This document shows, in pieces, positions 31,801-45,529 of a stretch of DNA of 64,000 nucleotides (positions within the stretch are counted from its first letter, which is position 1; each line of letters opens with the position of its first letter). The stretch covers positions 1,756,436-1,820,435 of the forward strand of contig CM036247.1 of NCBI GenBank assembly GCA_020698575.1, in the 5' to 3' direction. The position numbers and the translations under genes are program-made. The DNA is from Bostrychus sinensis (lineage: Eukaryota > Chordata > Actinopteri > Gobiiformes > Eleotridae). The notes beneath the pieces were generated by a model. That model saw only the letters and a program-made list of their open reading frames with translations. It made no database searches and had not been told where the DNA came from.

Positions 31801-34800
31801 AGAGACTGAGGCAGGGACTGAGGCAGAGGCTGAGGCAGAGACTGAGGCAGAGACTGAGGCAGAGACTGAGGCAGAGACTGAGGCAGAGACTGAGGCAGAG
31901 ACTGAGGCAGAGACTGAGGCAGAGGACTGAGGCAGAGACTGAGGCAGAGACTGAGGCAGAGACTGAGGCAGAGACTGAGGCAGAGACTGAGGCAGAGACT
32001 GAGGCAGAGACTGAGGCAGAGACTGAGGCAGAGACTGAGGCAGAGACTGAGGCAGAGACTGAGGCAGAGACTGAGGCAGAGACTGAGGCAGAGACTGAGG
32101 CAGAGACTGAGGCAGAGACTGAGGCAGAGACTGAGGCAGAGACTGAGGCAGAGACTGAGGCAGAGACTGAGGCAGAGACTGAGGCAGAGACTGAGGCAGA
32201 GACTGAGGCAGAGACTGAGGCAGAGGCTGAGGCAGAGACTGAGGCAGAGACTGAGGCAGAGACTGAGGCAGAGACTGAGGCAGAGACTGAGGCAGAGACT
32301 GAGGCAGAGACTGAGGCAGAGACTGAGGCAGAGACTGAGGCAGAGACTGAGGCAGAGACTGAGGCAGAGACTGAGGCAGAGACTGAGGCAGAGACTGAGG
32401 CAGAGACTGAGGCAGAGACTGAGGCAGAGGACTGAGGCAGAGACTGAGGCAGAGACTGAGGCAGAGACTGAGGCAGAGACTGAGGCAGAGACTGAGGCAG
32501 AGGCTGAGGCAGAGACTGAGGCAGAGACTGAGGCAGAGGCTGAGGCAGAGACTGAGGCAGAGACTGAGGCAGAGACTGAGGCAGAGACTGAGGCAGAGAC
32601 TGAGGCAGAGACTGAGGCAGAGACTGAGGCAGAGACTGAGGCAGAGACTGAGGCAGAGACTGAGGCAGAGACTGAGGCAGAGACTGAGGCAGAGACTGAG
32701 GCAGAGACTGAGGCAGAGGCTGAGGCAGAGACTGAGGCAGAGGACTGAGGCAGAGACTGAGGCAGAGACTGAGGCAGAGGACTGAGGCAGAGACTGAGGC
32801 AGAGACTGAGGCAGAGACTGAGGCAGAGACTGAGGCAGAGACTGAGGCAGAGACTGAGGCAGAGACTGAGGCAGAGACTGAGGCAGAGACTGAGGCAGAG
32901 ACTGAGGCAGAGACTGAGGCAGAGACTGAGGCAGAGACTGAGGCAGAGACTGAGGCAGAGACTGAGGCAGAGACTGAGGCAGAGACTGAGGCAGAGACTG
33001 AGGCAGAGGCTGAGGCAGAGACTGAGGCAGAGACTGAGGCAGAGACTGAGGCAGAGACTGAGGCAGAGACTGAGGCAGAGACTGAGGCAGAGACTGAGGC
33101 AGAGACTGAGGCAGAGACTGAGGCAGAGACTGAGGCAGAGACTGAGGCAGAGACTGAGGCAGAGGCTGAGGCAGAGACTGAGGCAGAGACTGAGGCAGAG
33201 ACTGAGGCAGAGACTGAGGCAGAGACTGAGGCAGAGACTGAGGCAGAGACTGAGGCAGAGACTGAGGCAGAGACTGAGGCAGAGACTGAGGCAGAGACTG
33301 AGGCAGAGACTGAGGCAGAGACTGAGGCAGAGACTGAGGCAGAGACTGAGGCAGAGACTGAGGCAGAGGCTGAGGCAGAGACTGAGGCAGAGACTGAGGC
33401 AGAGACTGAGGCAGAGACTGAGGCAGAGACTGAGGCAGAGACTGAGGCAGAGACTGAGGCAGAGACTGAGGCAGAGACTGAGGCAGAGACTGAGGCAGAG
33501 ACTGAGGCAGAGGCTGAGGCAGAGACTGAGGCAGAGACTGAGGCAGAGACTGAGGCAGAGGCTGAGGCAGAGACTGAGGCAGAGACTGAGGCAGAGACTG
33601 AGGCAGAGACTGAGGCAGAGACTGAGGCAGAGACTGAGGCAGAGACTGAGGCAGAGACTGAGGCAGAGACTGAGGCAGAGACTGAGGCAGAGACTGAGGC
33701 AGAGACTGAGGCAGAGACTGAGGCAGAGACTGAGGCAGAGGCTGAGGCAGAGACTGAGGCAGAGACTGAGGCAGAGACTGAGGCAGAGACTGAGGCAGAG
33801 ACTGAGGCAGAGACTGAGGCAGAGACTGAGGCAGAGACTGAGGCAGAGACTGAGGCAGAGACTGAGGCAGAGACTGAGGCAGAGACTGAGGCAGAGGCTG
33901 AGGCAGAGACTGAGGCAGAGACTGAGGCAGAGACTGAGGCAGAGGCTGAGGCAGAGACTGAGGCAGAGACTGAGGCAGAGACTGAGGCAGAGACTGAGGC
34001 AGAGGCTGAGGCAGAGACTGAGGCAGAGACTGAGGCAGAGACTGAGGCAGAGGACTGAGGCAGAGACTGAGGCAGAGGACTGAGGCAGAGACTGAGGCAG
34101 AGACTGAGGCAGAGACTGAGGCAGAGACTGAGGCAGAGGCTGAGGCAGAGACTGAGGCAGAGGACTGAGGCAGAGACTGAGGCAGAGACTGAGGCAGAGA
34201 CTGAGGCAGAGGACTGAGGCAGAGACTGAGGCAGAGACTGAGGCAGAGACTGAGGCAGAGACTGAGGCAGAGACTGAGGCAGAGACTGAGGCAGAGACTG
34301 AGGCAGAGACTGAGGCAGAGACTGAGGCAGAGACTGAGGCAGAGACTGAGGCAGAGACTGAGGCAGAGACTGAGGCAGAGACTGAGGCAGAGGACTGAGG
34401 CAGAGACTGAGGCAGAGACTGAGGCAGAGACTGAGGCAGAGACTGAGGCAGAGACTGAGGCAGAGACTGAGGCAGAGACTGAGGCAGAGACTGAGGCAGA
34501 GACTGAGGCAGAGACTGAGGCAGAGACTGAGGCAGAGACTGAGGCAGAGGCTGAGGCAGAGACTGAGGCAGAGGCTGAGGCAGAGACTGAGGCAGAGACT
34601 GAGGCAGAGACTGAGGCAGAGACTGAGGCAGAGACTGAGGCAGAGACTGAGGCAGAGGCTGAGGCAGAGACTGAGGCAGAGACTGAGGCAGAGACTGAGG
34701 CAGAGGCTGAGGCAGAGACTGAGGCAGAGGCTGAGGCAGAGACTGAGGCAGAGACTGAGGCAGAGACTGAGGCAGAGACTGAGGCAGAGACTGAGGCAGA

Positions 34801-37800
34801 GACTGAGGCAGAGACTGAGGCAGAGACTGAGGCAGAGACTGAGGCAGAGACTGAGGCAGAGACTGAGGCAGAGACTGAGGCAGAGACTGAGGCAGAGACT
34901 GAGGCAGAGACTGAGGCAGAGACTGAGGCAGAGACTGAGGCAGAGACTGAGGCAGAGACTGAGGCAGAGACTGAGGCAGAGACTGAGGCAGAGACTGAGG
35001 CAGAGACTGAGGCAGAGACTGAGGCAGAGACTGAGGCAGAGGCTGAGGCAGAGACTGAGGCAGAGACTGAGGCAGAGACTGAGGCAGAGACTGAGGCAGA
35101 GACTGAGGCAGAGACTGAGGCAGAGACTGAGGCAGAGACTGAGGCAGAGACTGAGGCAGAGACTGAGGCAGAGACTGAGGCAGAGACTGAGGCAGAGACT
35201 GAGGCAGAGACTGAGGCAGAGACTGAGGCAGAGACTGAGGCAGAGACTGAGGCAGAGACTGAGGCAGAGACTGAGGCAGAGGCTGAGGCAGAGACTGAGG
35301 CAGAGACTGAGGCAGAGACTGAGGCAGAGACTGAGGCAGAGACTGAGGCAGAGACTGAGGCAGAGGACTGAGGCAGAGACTGAGGCAGAGACTGAGGCAG
35401 AGACTGAGGCAGAGACTGAGGCAGAGACTGAGGCAGAGACTGAGGCAGAGACTGAGGCAGAGACTGAGGCAGAGACTGAGGCAGAGACTGAGGCAGAGAC
35501 TGAGGCAGAGACTGAGGCAGAGACTGAGGCAGAGGACTGAGGCAGAGACTGAGGCAGAGACTGAGGCAGAGACTGAGGCAGAGACTGAGGCAGAGGCTGA
35601 GGCAGAGACTGAGGCAGAGACTGAGGCAGAGACTGAGGCAGAGACTGAGGCAGAGACTGAGGCAGAGACTGAGGCAGAGACTGAGGCAGAGACTGAGGCA
35701 GAGACTGAGGCAGAGACTGAGGCAGAGACTGAGGCAGAGACTGAGGCAGAGACTGAGGCAGAGGCTGAGGCAGAGACTGAGGCAGAGACTGAGGCAGAGA
35801 CTGAGGCAGAGACTGAGGCAGAGACTGAGGCAGAGACTGAGGCAGAGACTGAGGCAGAGACTGAGGCAGAGACTGAGGCAGAGACTGAGGCAGAGACTGA
35901 GGCAGAGACTGAGGCAGAGACTGAGGCAGAGACTGAGGCAGAGACTGAGGCAGAGACTGAGGCAGAGACTGAGGCAGAGGCTGAGGCAGAGGACTGAGGC
36001 AGAGACTGAGGCAGAGACTGAGGCAGAGACTGAGGCAGAGACTGAGGCAGAGGCTGAGGCAGAGACTGAGGCAGAGACTGAGGCAGAGACTGAGGCAGAG
36101 ACTGAGGCAGAGACTGAGGCAGAGACTGAGGCAGAGACTGAGGCAGAGACTGAGGCAGAGACTGAGGCAGAGACTGAGGCAGAGGCTGAGGCAGAGACTG
36201 AGGCAGAGACTGAGGCAGAGACTGAGGCAGAGACTGAGGCAGAGACTGAGGCAGAGACTGAGGCAGAGACTGAGGCAGAGACTGAGGCAGAGACTGAGGC
36301 AGAGACTGAGGCAGAGACTGAGGCAGAGACTGAGGCAGAGACTGAGGCAGAGGCTGAGGCAGAGACTGAGGCAGAGACTGAGGCAGAGACTGAGGCAGAG
36401 ACTGAGGCAGAGACTGAGGCAGAGGACTGAGGCAGAGACTGAGGCAGAGACTGAGGCAGAGACTGAGGCAGAGACTGAGGCAGAGACTGAGGCAGAGACT
36501 GAGGCAGAGACTGAGGCAGAGGACTGAGGCAGAGACTGAGGCAGAGACTGAGGCAGAGACTGAGGCAGAGACTGAGGCAGAGACTGAGGCAGAGACTGAG
36601 GCAGAGACTGAGGCAGAGACTGAGGCAGAGACTGAGGCAGAGACTGAGGCAGAGACTGAGGCAGAGACTGAGGCAGAGACTGAGGCAGAGGCTGAGGCAG
36701 AGACTGAGGCAGAGACTGAGGCAGAGACTGAGGCAGAGACTGAGGCAGAGACTGAGGCAGAGACTGAGGCAGAGACTGAGGCAGAGACTGAGGCAGAGAC
36801 TGAGGCAGAGACTGAGGCAGAGACTGAGGCAGAGACTGAGGCAGAGACTGAGGCAGAGACTGAGGCAGAGACTGAGGCAGAGACTGAGGCAGAGACTGAG
36901 GCAGAGACTGAGGCAGAGACTGAGGCAGAGACTGAGGCAGAGACTGAGGCAGAGGACTGAGGCAGAGACTGAGGCAGAGACTGAGGCAGAGACTGAGGCA
37001 GAGACTGAGGCAGAGACTGAGGCAAGGACTGAGGCAGAGACTGAGGCAGAGACTGAGGCAGAGACTGAGGCAGAGACTGAGGCAGAGACTGAGGCAGAGA
37101 CTGAGGCAGAGACTGAGGCAGAGACTGAGGCAGAGACTGAGGCAGAGACTGAGGCAGAGACTGAGGCAGAGACTGAGGCAGAGGCTGAGGCAGAGACTGA
37201 GGCAGAGACTGAGGCAGAGACTGAGGCAGAGACTGAGGCAGAGACTGAGGCAGAGACTGAGGCAGAGACTGAGGCAGAGACTGAGGCAGAGACTGAGGCA
37301 GAGACTGAGGCAGAGACTGAGGCAGAGACTGAGGCAGAGACTGAGGCAAGGACTGAGGCAGAGACTGAGGCAGAGACTGAGGCAGAGACTGAGGCAGAGA
37401 CTGAGGCAGAGACTGAGGCAGAGACTGAGGCAGAGACTGAGGCAGAGACTGAGGCAGAGACTGAGGCAGAGACTGAGGCAGAGACTGAGGCAGAGACTGA
37501 GGCAGAGACTGAGGCAGAGACTGAGGCAGAGACTGAGGCAGAGGCTGAGGCAGAGACTGAGGCAGAGACTGAGGCAGAGACTGAGGCAGAGACTGAGGCA
37601 GAGACTGAGGCAGAGACTGAGGCAGAGACTGAGGCAGAGACTGAGGCAGAGACTGAGGCAGAGACTGAGGCAGAGACTGAGGCAGAGACTGAGGCAGAGA
37701 CTGAGGCAGAGACTGAGGCAGAGACTGAGGCAGAGACTGAGGCAGAGGCTGAGGCAGAGACTGAGGCAGAGACTGAGGCAGAGACTGAGGCAGAGACTGA

Positions 37801-40800
37801 GGCAGAGACTGAGGCAGAGACTGAGGCAGAGACTGAGGCAGAGACTGAGGCAGAGGCTGAGGCAGAGGCTGAGGCAGAGACTGAGGCAGAGACTGAGGCA
37901 GAGGCTGAGGCAGAGACTGAGGCAGAGACTGAGGCAGAGACTGAGGCAGAGACTGAGGCAGAGGACTGAGGCAGAGACTGAGGCAGAGGCTGAGGCAGAG
38001 ACTGAGGCAGAGACTGAGGCAGAGGCTGAGGCAGAGACTGAGGCAGAGACTGAGGCAGAGACTGAGGCAGAGACTGAGGCAGAGGACTGAGGCAGAGACT
38101 GAGGCAGAGACTGAGGCAGAGACTGAGGCAGAGACTGAGGCAGAGACTGAGGCAGAGACTGAGGCAGAGACTGAGGCAGAGACTGAGGCAGAGACTGAGG
38201 CAGAGACTGAGGCAGAGACTGAGGCAGAGACTGAGGCAGAGGACTGAGGCAGAGACTGAGGCAGAGACTGAGGCAGAGGACTGAGGCAGAGACTGAGGCA
38301 GAGACTGAGGCAGAGACTGAGGCAGAGACTGAGGCAGAGACTGAGGCAGAGACTGAGGCAGAGACTGAGGCAGAGACTGAGGCAGAGACTGAGGCAGAGA
38401 CTGAGGCAGAGACTGAGGCAGAGACTGAGGCAGAGACTGAGGCAGAGACTGAGGCAGAGACTGAGGCAGAGACTGAGGCAGAGACTGAGGCAGAGACTGA
38501 GGCAGAGACTGAGGCAGAGACTGAGGCAGAGACTGAGGCAGAGACTGAGGCAGAGGACTGAGGCAGAGACTGAGGCAGAGACTGAGGCAGAGACTGAGGC
38601 AGAGACTGAGGCAGAGACTGAGGCAGAGACTGAGGCAGAGACTGAGGCAGAGACTGAGGCAGAGGCTGAGGCAGAGACTGAGGCAGAGACTGAGGCAGAG
38701 ACTGAGGCAGAGACTGAGGCAGAGACTGAGGCAGAGGCTGAGGCAGAGACTGAGGCAGAGACTGAGGCAGAGACTGAGGCAGAGACTGAGGCAGAGACTG
38801 AGGCAGAGACTGAGGCAGAGACTGAGGCAGAGACTGAGGCAGAGACTGAGGCAGAGACTGAGGCAGAGACTGAGGCAGAGACTGAGGCAGAGACTGAGGC
38901 AGAGGCTGAGGCAGAGACTGAGGCAGAGACTGAGGCAGAGACTGAGGCAGAGACTGAGGCAGAGGCTGAGGCAGAGACTGAGGCAGAGGACTGAGGCAGA
39001 GACTGAGGCAGAGACTGAGGCAGAGACTGAGGCAGAGACTGAGGCAGAGGCTGAGGCAGAGACTGAGGCAGAGACTGAGGCAGAGGACTGAGGCAGAGAC
39101 TGAGGCAGAGACTGAGGCAGAGACTGAGGCAGAGACTGAGGCAGAGACTGAGGCAGAGACTGAGGCAGAGACTGAGGCAGAGACTGAGGCAGAGACTGAG
39201 GCAGAGGACTGAGGCAGAGACTGAGGCAGAGACTGAGGCAGAGACTGAGGCAGAGACTGAGGCAGAGACTGAGGCAGAGACTGAGGCAGAGACTGAGGCA
39301 GAGACTGAGGCAGAGGCTGAGGCAGAGACTGAGGCAGAGACTGAGGCAGAGACTGAGGCAGAGACTGAGGCAGAGACTGAGGCAGAGACTGAGGCAGAGG
39401 CTGAGGCAGAGACTGAGGCAGAGACTGAGGCAGAGACTGAGGCAGAGGCTGAGGCAGAGACTGAGGCAGAGACTGAGGCAGAGGACTGAGGCAGAGACTG
39501 AGGCAGAGACTGAGGCAGAGGATGAGGCAGAGACTGAGGCAGAGACTGAGGCAGAGACTGAGGCAGAGACTGAGGCAGAGACTGAGGCAGAGACTGAGGC
39601 AGAGACTGAGGCAGAGACTGAGGCAGAGACTGAGGCAGAGGACTGAGGCAGAGACTGAGGCAGAGACTGAGGCAGAGACTGAGGCAGAGACTGAGGCAGA
39701 GGCTGAGGCAGAGACTGAGGCAGAGACTGAGGCAGAGGCTGAGGCAGAGACTGAGGCAGAGACTGAGGCAGAGACTGAGGCAGAGGACTGAGGCAGAGAC
39801 TGAGGCAGAGACTGAGGCAGAGACTGAGGCAGAGACTGAGGCAGAGACTGAGGCAGAGACTGAGGCAGAGGCTGAGGCAGAGACTGAGGCAGAGACTGAG
39901 GCAGAGACTGAGGCAGAGACTGAGGCAGAGACTGAGGCAGAGACTGAGGCAGAGACTGAGGCAGAGACTGAGGCAGAGACTGAGGCAGAGACTGAGGCAG
40001 AGACTGAGGCAGAGACTGAGGCAGAGACTGAGGCAGAGACTGAGGCAGAGACTGAGGCAGAGACTGAGGCAGAGACTGAGGCAGAGACTGAGGCAGAGAC
40101 TGAGGCAGAGACTGAGGCAGAGGCTGAGGCAGAGACTGAGGCAGAGACTGAGGCAGAGACTGAGGCAGAGACTGAGGCAGAGGACTGAGGCAGAGACTGA
40201 GGCAGAGACTGAGGCAGAGACTGAGGCAGAGACTGAGGCAGAGACTGAGGCAGAGACTGAGGCAGAGGCTGAGGCAGAGACTGAGGCAGAGACTGAGGCA
40301 GAGGCTGAGGCAGAGACTGAGGCAGAGACTGAGGCAGAGACTGAGGCAGAGACTGAGGCAGAGACTGAGGCAGAGACTGAGGCAGAGACTGAGGCAGAGA
40401 CTGAGGCAGAGGACTGAGGCAGAGACTGAGGCAGAGACTGAGGCAGAGACTGAGGCAGAGACTGAGGCAGAGGCTGAGGCAGAGACTGAGGCAGAGACTG
40501 AGGCAGAGACTGAGGCAGAGACTGAGGCAGAGACTGAGGCAGAGACTGAGGCAGAGACTGAGGCAGAGACTGAGGCAGAGACTGAGGCAGAGACTGAGGC
40601 AGAGACTGAGGCAGGGACTGAGGCAGAGACTGAGGCAGAGACTGAGGCAGAGACTGAGGCAGAGACTGAGGCAGAGACTGAGGCAGAGACTGAGGCAGAG
40701 ACTGAGGCAGAGACTGAGGCAGAGACTGAGGCAGAGACTGAGGCAGAGACTGAGGCAGAGACTGAGGCAGAGACTGAGGCAGAGACTGAGGCAGAGACTG

Positions 40801-43800
40801 AGGCAGAGACTGAGGCAGAGACTGAGGCAGAGACTGAGGCAGAGACTGAGGCAGAGGCTGAGGCAGAGACTGAGGCAGAGACTGAGGCAGAGACTGAGGC
40901 AGAGGCTGAGGCAGAGACTGAGGCAGAGACTGAGGCAGAGACTGAGGCAGAGACTGAGGCAGAGACTGAGGCAGAGACTGAGGCAGAGACTGAGGCAGAG
41001 ACTGAGGCAGAGACTGAGGCAGAGACTGAGGCAGAGACTGAGGCAGAGACTGAGGCAGAGACTGAGGCAGAGACTGAGGCAGAGGACTGAGGCAGAGACT
41101 GAGGCAGAGACTGAGGCAGAGACTGAGGCAGAGGCTGAGGCAGAGACTGAGGCAGAGACTGAGGCAGAGACTGAGGCAGAGGCTGAGGCAGAGGATGAGG
41201 CAGAGACTGAGGCAGAGACTGAGGCAGAGACTGAGGCAGAGACTGAGGCAGAGGCTGAGGCAGAGACTGAGGCAGAGACTGAGGCAGAGACTGAGGCAGA
41301 GACTGAGGCAGAGACTGAGGCAGAGACTGAGGCAGAGACTGAGGCAGAGACTGAGGCAGAGACTGAGGCAGAGACTGAGGCAGAGGCTGAGGCAGAGACT
41401 GAGGCAGAGACTGAGGCAGAGACTGAGGCAGAGACTGAGGCAGAGGACTGAGGCAGAGACTGAGGCAGAGACTGAGGCAGAGACTGAGGCAGAGACTGAG
41501 GCAGAGACTGAGGCAGAGACTGAGGCAGAGACTGAGGCAGAGACTGAGGCAGAGGCTGAGGCAGAGACTGAGGCAGAGACTGAGGCAGAGACTGAGGCAG
41601 AGACTGAGGCAGAGACTGAGGCAGAGGCTGAGGCAGAGGACTGAGGCAGAGACTGAGGCAGAGACTGAGGCAGAGACTGAGGCAGAGGACTGAGGCAGAG
41701 ACTGAGGCAGAGACTGAGGCAGAGACTGAGGCAGGGACTGAGGCAGAGACTGAGGCAGAGGCTGAGGCAGAGACTGAGGCAGAGACTGAGGCAGAGACTG
41801 AGGCAGAGACTGAGGCAGAGACTGAGGCAGAGACTGAGGCAGAGACTGAGGCAGAGACTGAGGCAGAGACTGAGGCAGAGACTGAGGCAGAGACTGAGGC
41901 AGAGACTGAGGCAGAGACTGAGGCAGAGACTGAGGCAGAGACTGAGGCAGAGACTGAGGCAGAGACTGAGGCAGAGACTGAGGCAGAGGCTGAGGCAGAG
42001 ACTGAGGCAGAGACTGAGGCAGAGACTGAGGCAGAGACTGAGGCAGAGACTGAGGCAGAGACTGAGGCAGAGACTGAGGCAGAGACTGAGGCAGAGACTG
42101 AGGCAGAGACTGAGGCAGAGACTGAGGCAGAGACTGAGGCAAGGACTGAGGCAGAGACTGAGGCAGAGACTGAGGCAGAGACTGAGGCAGAGACTGAGGC
42201 AGAGACTGAGGCAGAGACTGAGGCAGAGACTGAGGCAGAGACTGAGGCAGAGGACTGAGGCAGAGACTGAGGCAGAGACTGAGGCAGAGACTGAGGCAGG
42301 GACTGAGGCAGAGACTGAGGCAGAGGCTGAGGCAGAGACTGAGGCAGAGACTGAGGCAGAGACTGAGGCAGAGACTGAGGCAGAGACTGAGGCAGAGACT
42401 GAGGCAGAGACTGAGGCAGAGACTGAGGCAGAGACTGAGGCAGGGACTGAGGCAGAGACTGAGGCAGAGACTGAGGCAGAGACTGAGGCAGAGGCTGAGG
42501 CAGAGACTGAGGCAGAGACTGAGGCAGAGACTGAGGCAGAGACTGAGGCAGAGACTGAGGCAGAGACTGAGGCAGAGACTGAGGCAGAGACTGAGGCAGA
42601 GACTGAGGCAGAGACTGAGGCAGAGACTGAGGCAGAGACTGAGGCAGAGACTGAGGCAGAGACTGAGGCAGGGACTGAGGCAGGGACTGAGGCAGAGACT
42701 GAGGCAGAGACTGAGGCAGAGACTGAGGCAGAGACTGAGGCAGAGACTGAGGCAGAGACTGAGGCAGAGACTGAGGCAGAGACTGAGGCAGAGACTGAGG
42801 CAGAGACTGAGGCAGAGACTGAGGCAGAGACTGAGGCAGAGACTGAGGCAGAGACTGAGGCAGAGGCTGAGGCAGAGACTGAGGCAGAGGACTGAGGCAG
42901 AGACTGAGGCAGAGGACTGAGGCAGAGACTGAGGCAGAGACTGAGGCAGAGACTGAGGCAGAGACTGAGGCAGAGAGTGAGGCAGAGACTGAGGCAGAGA
43001 CTGAGGCAGAGACTGAGGCAGAGACTGAGGCAGAGACTGAGGCAGAGACTGAGGCAGAGGCTGAGGCAGAGACTGAGGCAGAGACTGAGGCAGAGACTGA
43101 GGCAGAGACTGAGGCAGAGGCTGAGGCAGAGACTGAGGCAGAGACTGAGGCAGAGACTGAGGCAGAGGCTGAGGCAGAGACTGAGGCAGAGACTGAGGCA
43201 GAGACTGAGGCAGAGGACTGAGGCAGAGGACTGAGGCAGAGACTGAGGCAGAGACTGAGGCAGAGACTGAGGCAGAGGACTGAGGCAGAGACTGAGGCAG
43301 AGACTGAGGCAGAGACTGAGGCAGAGACTGAGGCAGAGACTGAGGCAGAGGACTGAGGCAGAGACTGAGGCAGAGACTGAGGCAGAGACTGAGGCAGAGA
43401 CTGAGGCAGAGACTGAGGCAGAGACTGAGGCAGAGACTGAGGCAGAGACTGAGGCAGAGGACTGAGGCAGAGACTGAGGCAGAGACTGAGGCAGAGACTG
43501 AGGCAGAGACTGAGGCAGAGACTGAGGCAGAGACTGAGGCAGAGACTGAGGCAAGGACTGAGGCAGAGACTGAGGCAGAGACTGAGGCAGAGACTGAGGC
43601 AAGGACTGAGGCAGAGACTGAGGCAGAGACTGAGGCAGAGACTGAGGCAGAGACTGAGGCAGAGACTGAGGCAGAGGACTGAGGCAGAGACTGAGGCAGA
43701 GACTGAGGCAGAGACTGAGGCAGAGACTGAGGCAGAGACTGAGGCAGAGACTGAGGCAGAGACTGAGGCAGAGACTGAGGCAGAGACTGAGGCAGAGACT

Positions 43801-45286
43801 GAGGCAGAGACTGAGGCAGAGACTGAGGCAGAGACTGAGGCAGAGACTGAGGCAGAGACTGAGGCAGAGACTGAGGCAGAGACTGAGGCAGAGACTGAGG
43901 CAGAGACTGAGGCAGAGACTGAGGCAGGGACTGAGGCAGAGACTGAGGCAGAGACTGAGGCAGAGGCTGAGGCAGAGACTGAGGCAGAGGACTGAGGCAG
44001 AGACTGAGGCAGAGACTGAGGCAGAGGCTGAGGCAGAGACTGAGGCAGAGACTGAGGCAGAGACTGAGGCAGAGACTGAGGCAGAGACTGAGGCAGAGGC
44101 TGAGGCAGAGGATGAGGCAGAGACTGAGGCAGAGACTGAGGCAGAGGACTGAGGCAGAGGACTGAGGCAGAGACTGAGGCAGGGACTGAGGCAGAGACTG
44201 AGGCAGAGGCTGAGGCAGAGACTGAGGCAGAGACTGAGGCAGAGACTGAGGCAGAGACTGAGGCAGAGACTGAGGCAGAGACTGAGGCAGAGACTGAGGC
44301 AGAGGACTGAGGCAGAGACTGAGGCAGAGACTGAGGCAGAGACTGAGGCAGAGACTGAGGCAGAGACTGAGGCAGGGACTGAGGCAGAGACTGAGGCAGA
44401 GACTGAGGCAGAGGCTGAGGCAGAGACTGAGGCAGGGACTGAGGCAGAGACTGAGGCAGAGGCTGAGGCAGAGACTGAGGCAGAGACTGAGGCAGAGACT
44501 GAGGCAGAGACTGAGGCAGAGACTGAGGCAGAGACTGAGGCAGAGGCTGAGGCAGAGACTGAGGCAGAGACTGAGGCAGAGACTGAGGCAGAGACTGAGG
44601 CAGAGGACTGAGGCAGAGACTGAGGCAGAGACTGAGGCAGAGGCTGAGGCAGAGACTGAGGCAGAGGACTGAGGCAGAGACTGAGGCAGAGACTGAGGCA
44701 GAGACTGAGGCAGAGACTGAGGCAGAGACTGAGGCAGAGACTGAGGCAGAGACTGAGGCAGAGACTGAGGCAGAGACTGAGGCAGAGACTGAGGCAGAGA
44801 CTGAGGCAGAGACTGAGGCAGAGACCGAGGCAGAGACCGAGGCAAAGACTGAGGCAGAGACTGAGGCAGAGACTGAGGCAGAGACTGAGGCTGAGGCAGA
44901 GACTGAGGCAGAGACTGAGGCAGAGACTGAGGCAGAGACCGAGGCAAAGACTGAGGCAGAGACTGAGGAAGAGACTGAGGCAAAGACTGAAGCAGAGACT
45001 GAGGCAAAGACTGAGGCAGAGACGGAGGCAGAGACTGAGGCAAAGACTGAGGCAAAGACTGAGGCAGAGACTGAGGTAGAGACTGAGGCAAAGACTGAAG
45101 CAGAGTCTGAGGCACAGACTGAGGCAGAGACTGAGGCAGAGACTGAGGCAGAGACTGAGGCAGAGACTGAAGCAGAGACTGAGGCAAAGACTGAGGCAGA
45201 GACGCAGGCAGAGACTGAGGCAAAGACTGAGGCAAAGACTGAGGCAGAGACTGAGGCAGAGACTGAGGCAAAGACTGAAGCAGAGT
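25862..45286. repeat. 19.4-kb 12-bp satellite/minisatellite array (GAGGCAGAGACT)
   Basis: This is a single uninterrupted array of roughly 1,600 copies of GAGGCAGAGACT and variants, about 30% of the window. Common variants are GAGGCAGAGGCT, GAGGCAAAGACT, GAGGAAGAGACT and GAGGTAGAGACT. The plus strand is purine-rich (9 of 12). On the minus strand every frame of the unit lacks stops and reads QSLP, SLCL or VSAS. On the plus strand two frames read RQRL and EAET, and the third has a stop in each unit. These long frames are by-products of the unit. There is no evidence of translation: no start context, splice pattern or non-repeat domain. Confidence 0.98.
31350..44690. repeat. homogenised core of the 12-bp array with 13-bp units
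   Basis: Within this 13.3-kb segment almost all units are GAGGCAGAGACT, with GAGGCAGAGGCT the main variant. About fifty 13-base units GAGGCAGAGGACT (one is GAGGCAGAGAGCT) are scattered through it, from 31356 to about 44670. None were found in 25862-31340 or after 44690. The AAAGACT variant common in both flanks is essentially missing here. This is the signature of a recently expanded core inside an older array. Confidence 0.85.
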
Positions 45287-45529
45287 AAGTTAAATTCACT
45301 ACATTTCACAAAAATGTAAGTTCCTGTATTTACAAGTCAAAACTTCAAATCAAAACTTAACACAGACTAAACCAGGAATAAAACAAAGCTAAGCTGTGAC
45401 TAAATTAATTAAATTACCACTAAAACTGGACTTTTTAAACATTTTTATTTAGTCACAACACATGTTCTTTTAAGGCTCTGGTGGAAAATGATTCTTCAGT
45501 GTAAATCTCTGTCAGATGGAGACCACAGC

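Noticed and set aside
25862..45286. Telomeric or centromeric DNA
   Set aside because: The unit is not TTAGGG-like and the array is flanked by promoter-like and transposon sequence. Nothing in the window shows a centromere, though chromosome position is unknown.
26502..45309. Open frames of 1,363 to 5,334 codons on the minus strand (PQSL, CLSL, SASV repeats)
   Set aside because: They follow arithmetically from a 12-bp unit with no stop in any minus frame. There is no non-repeat domain, credible start or splice signal, so they are not called as genes.
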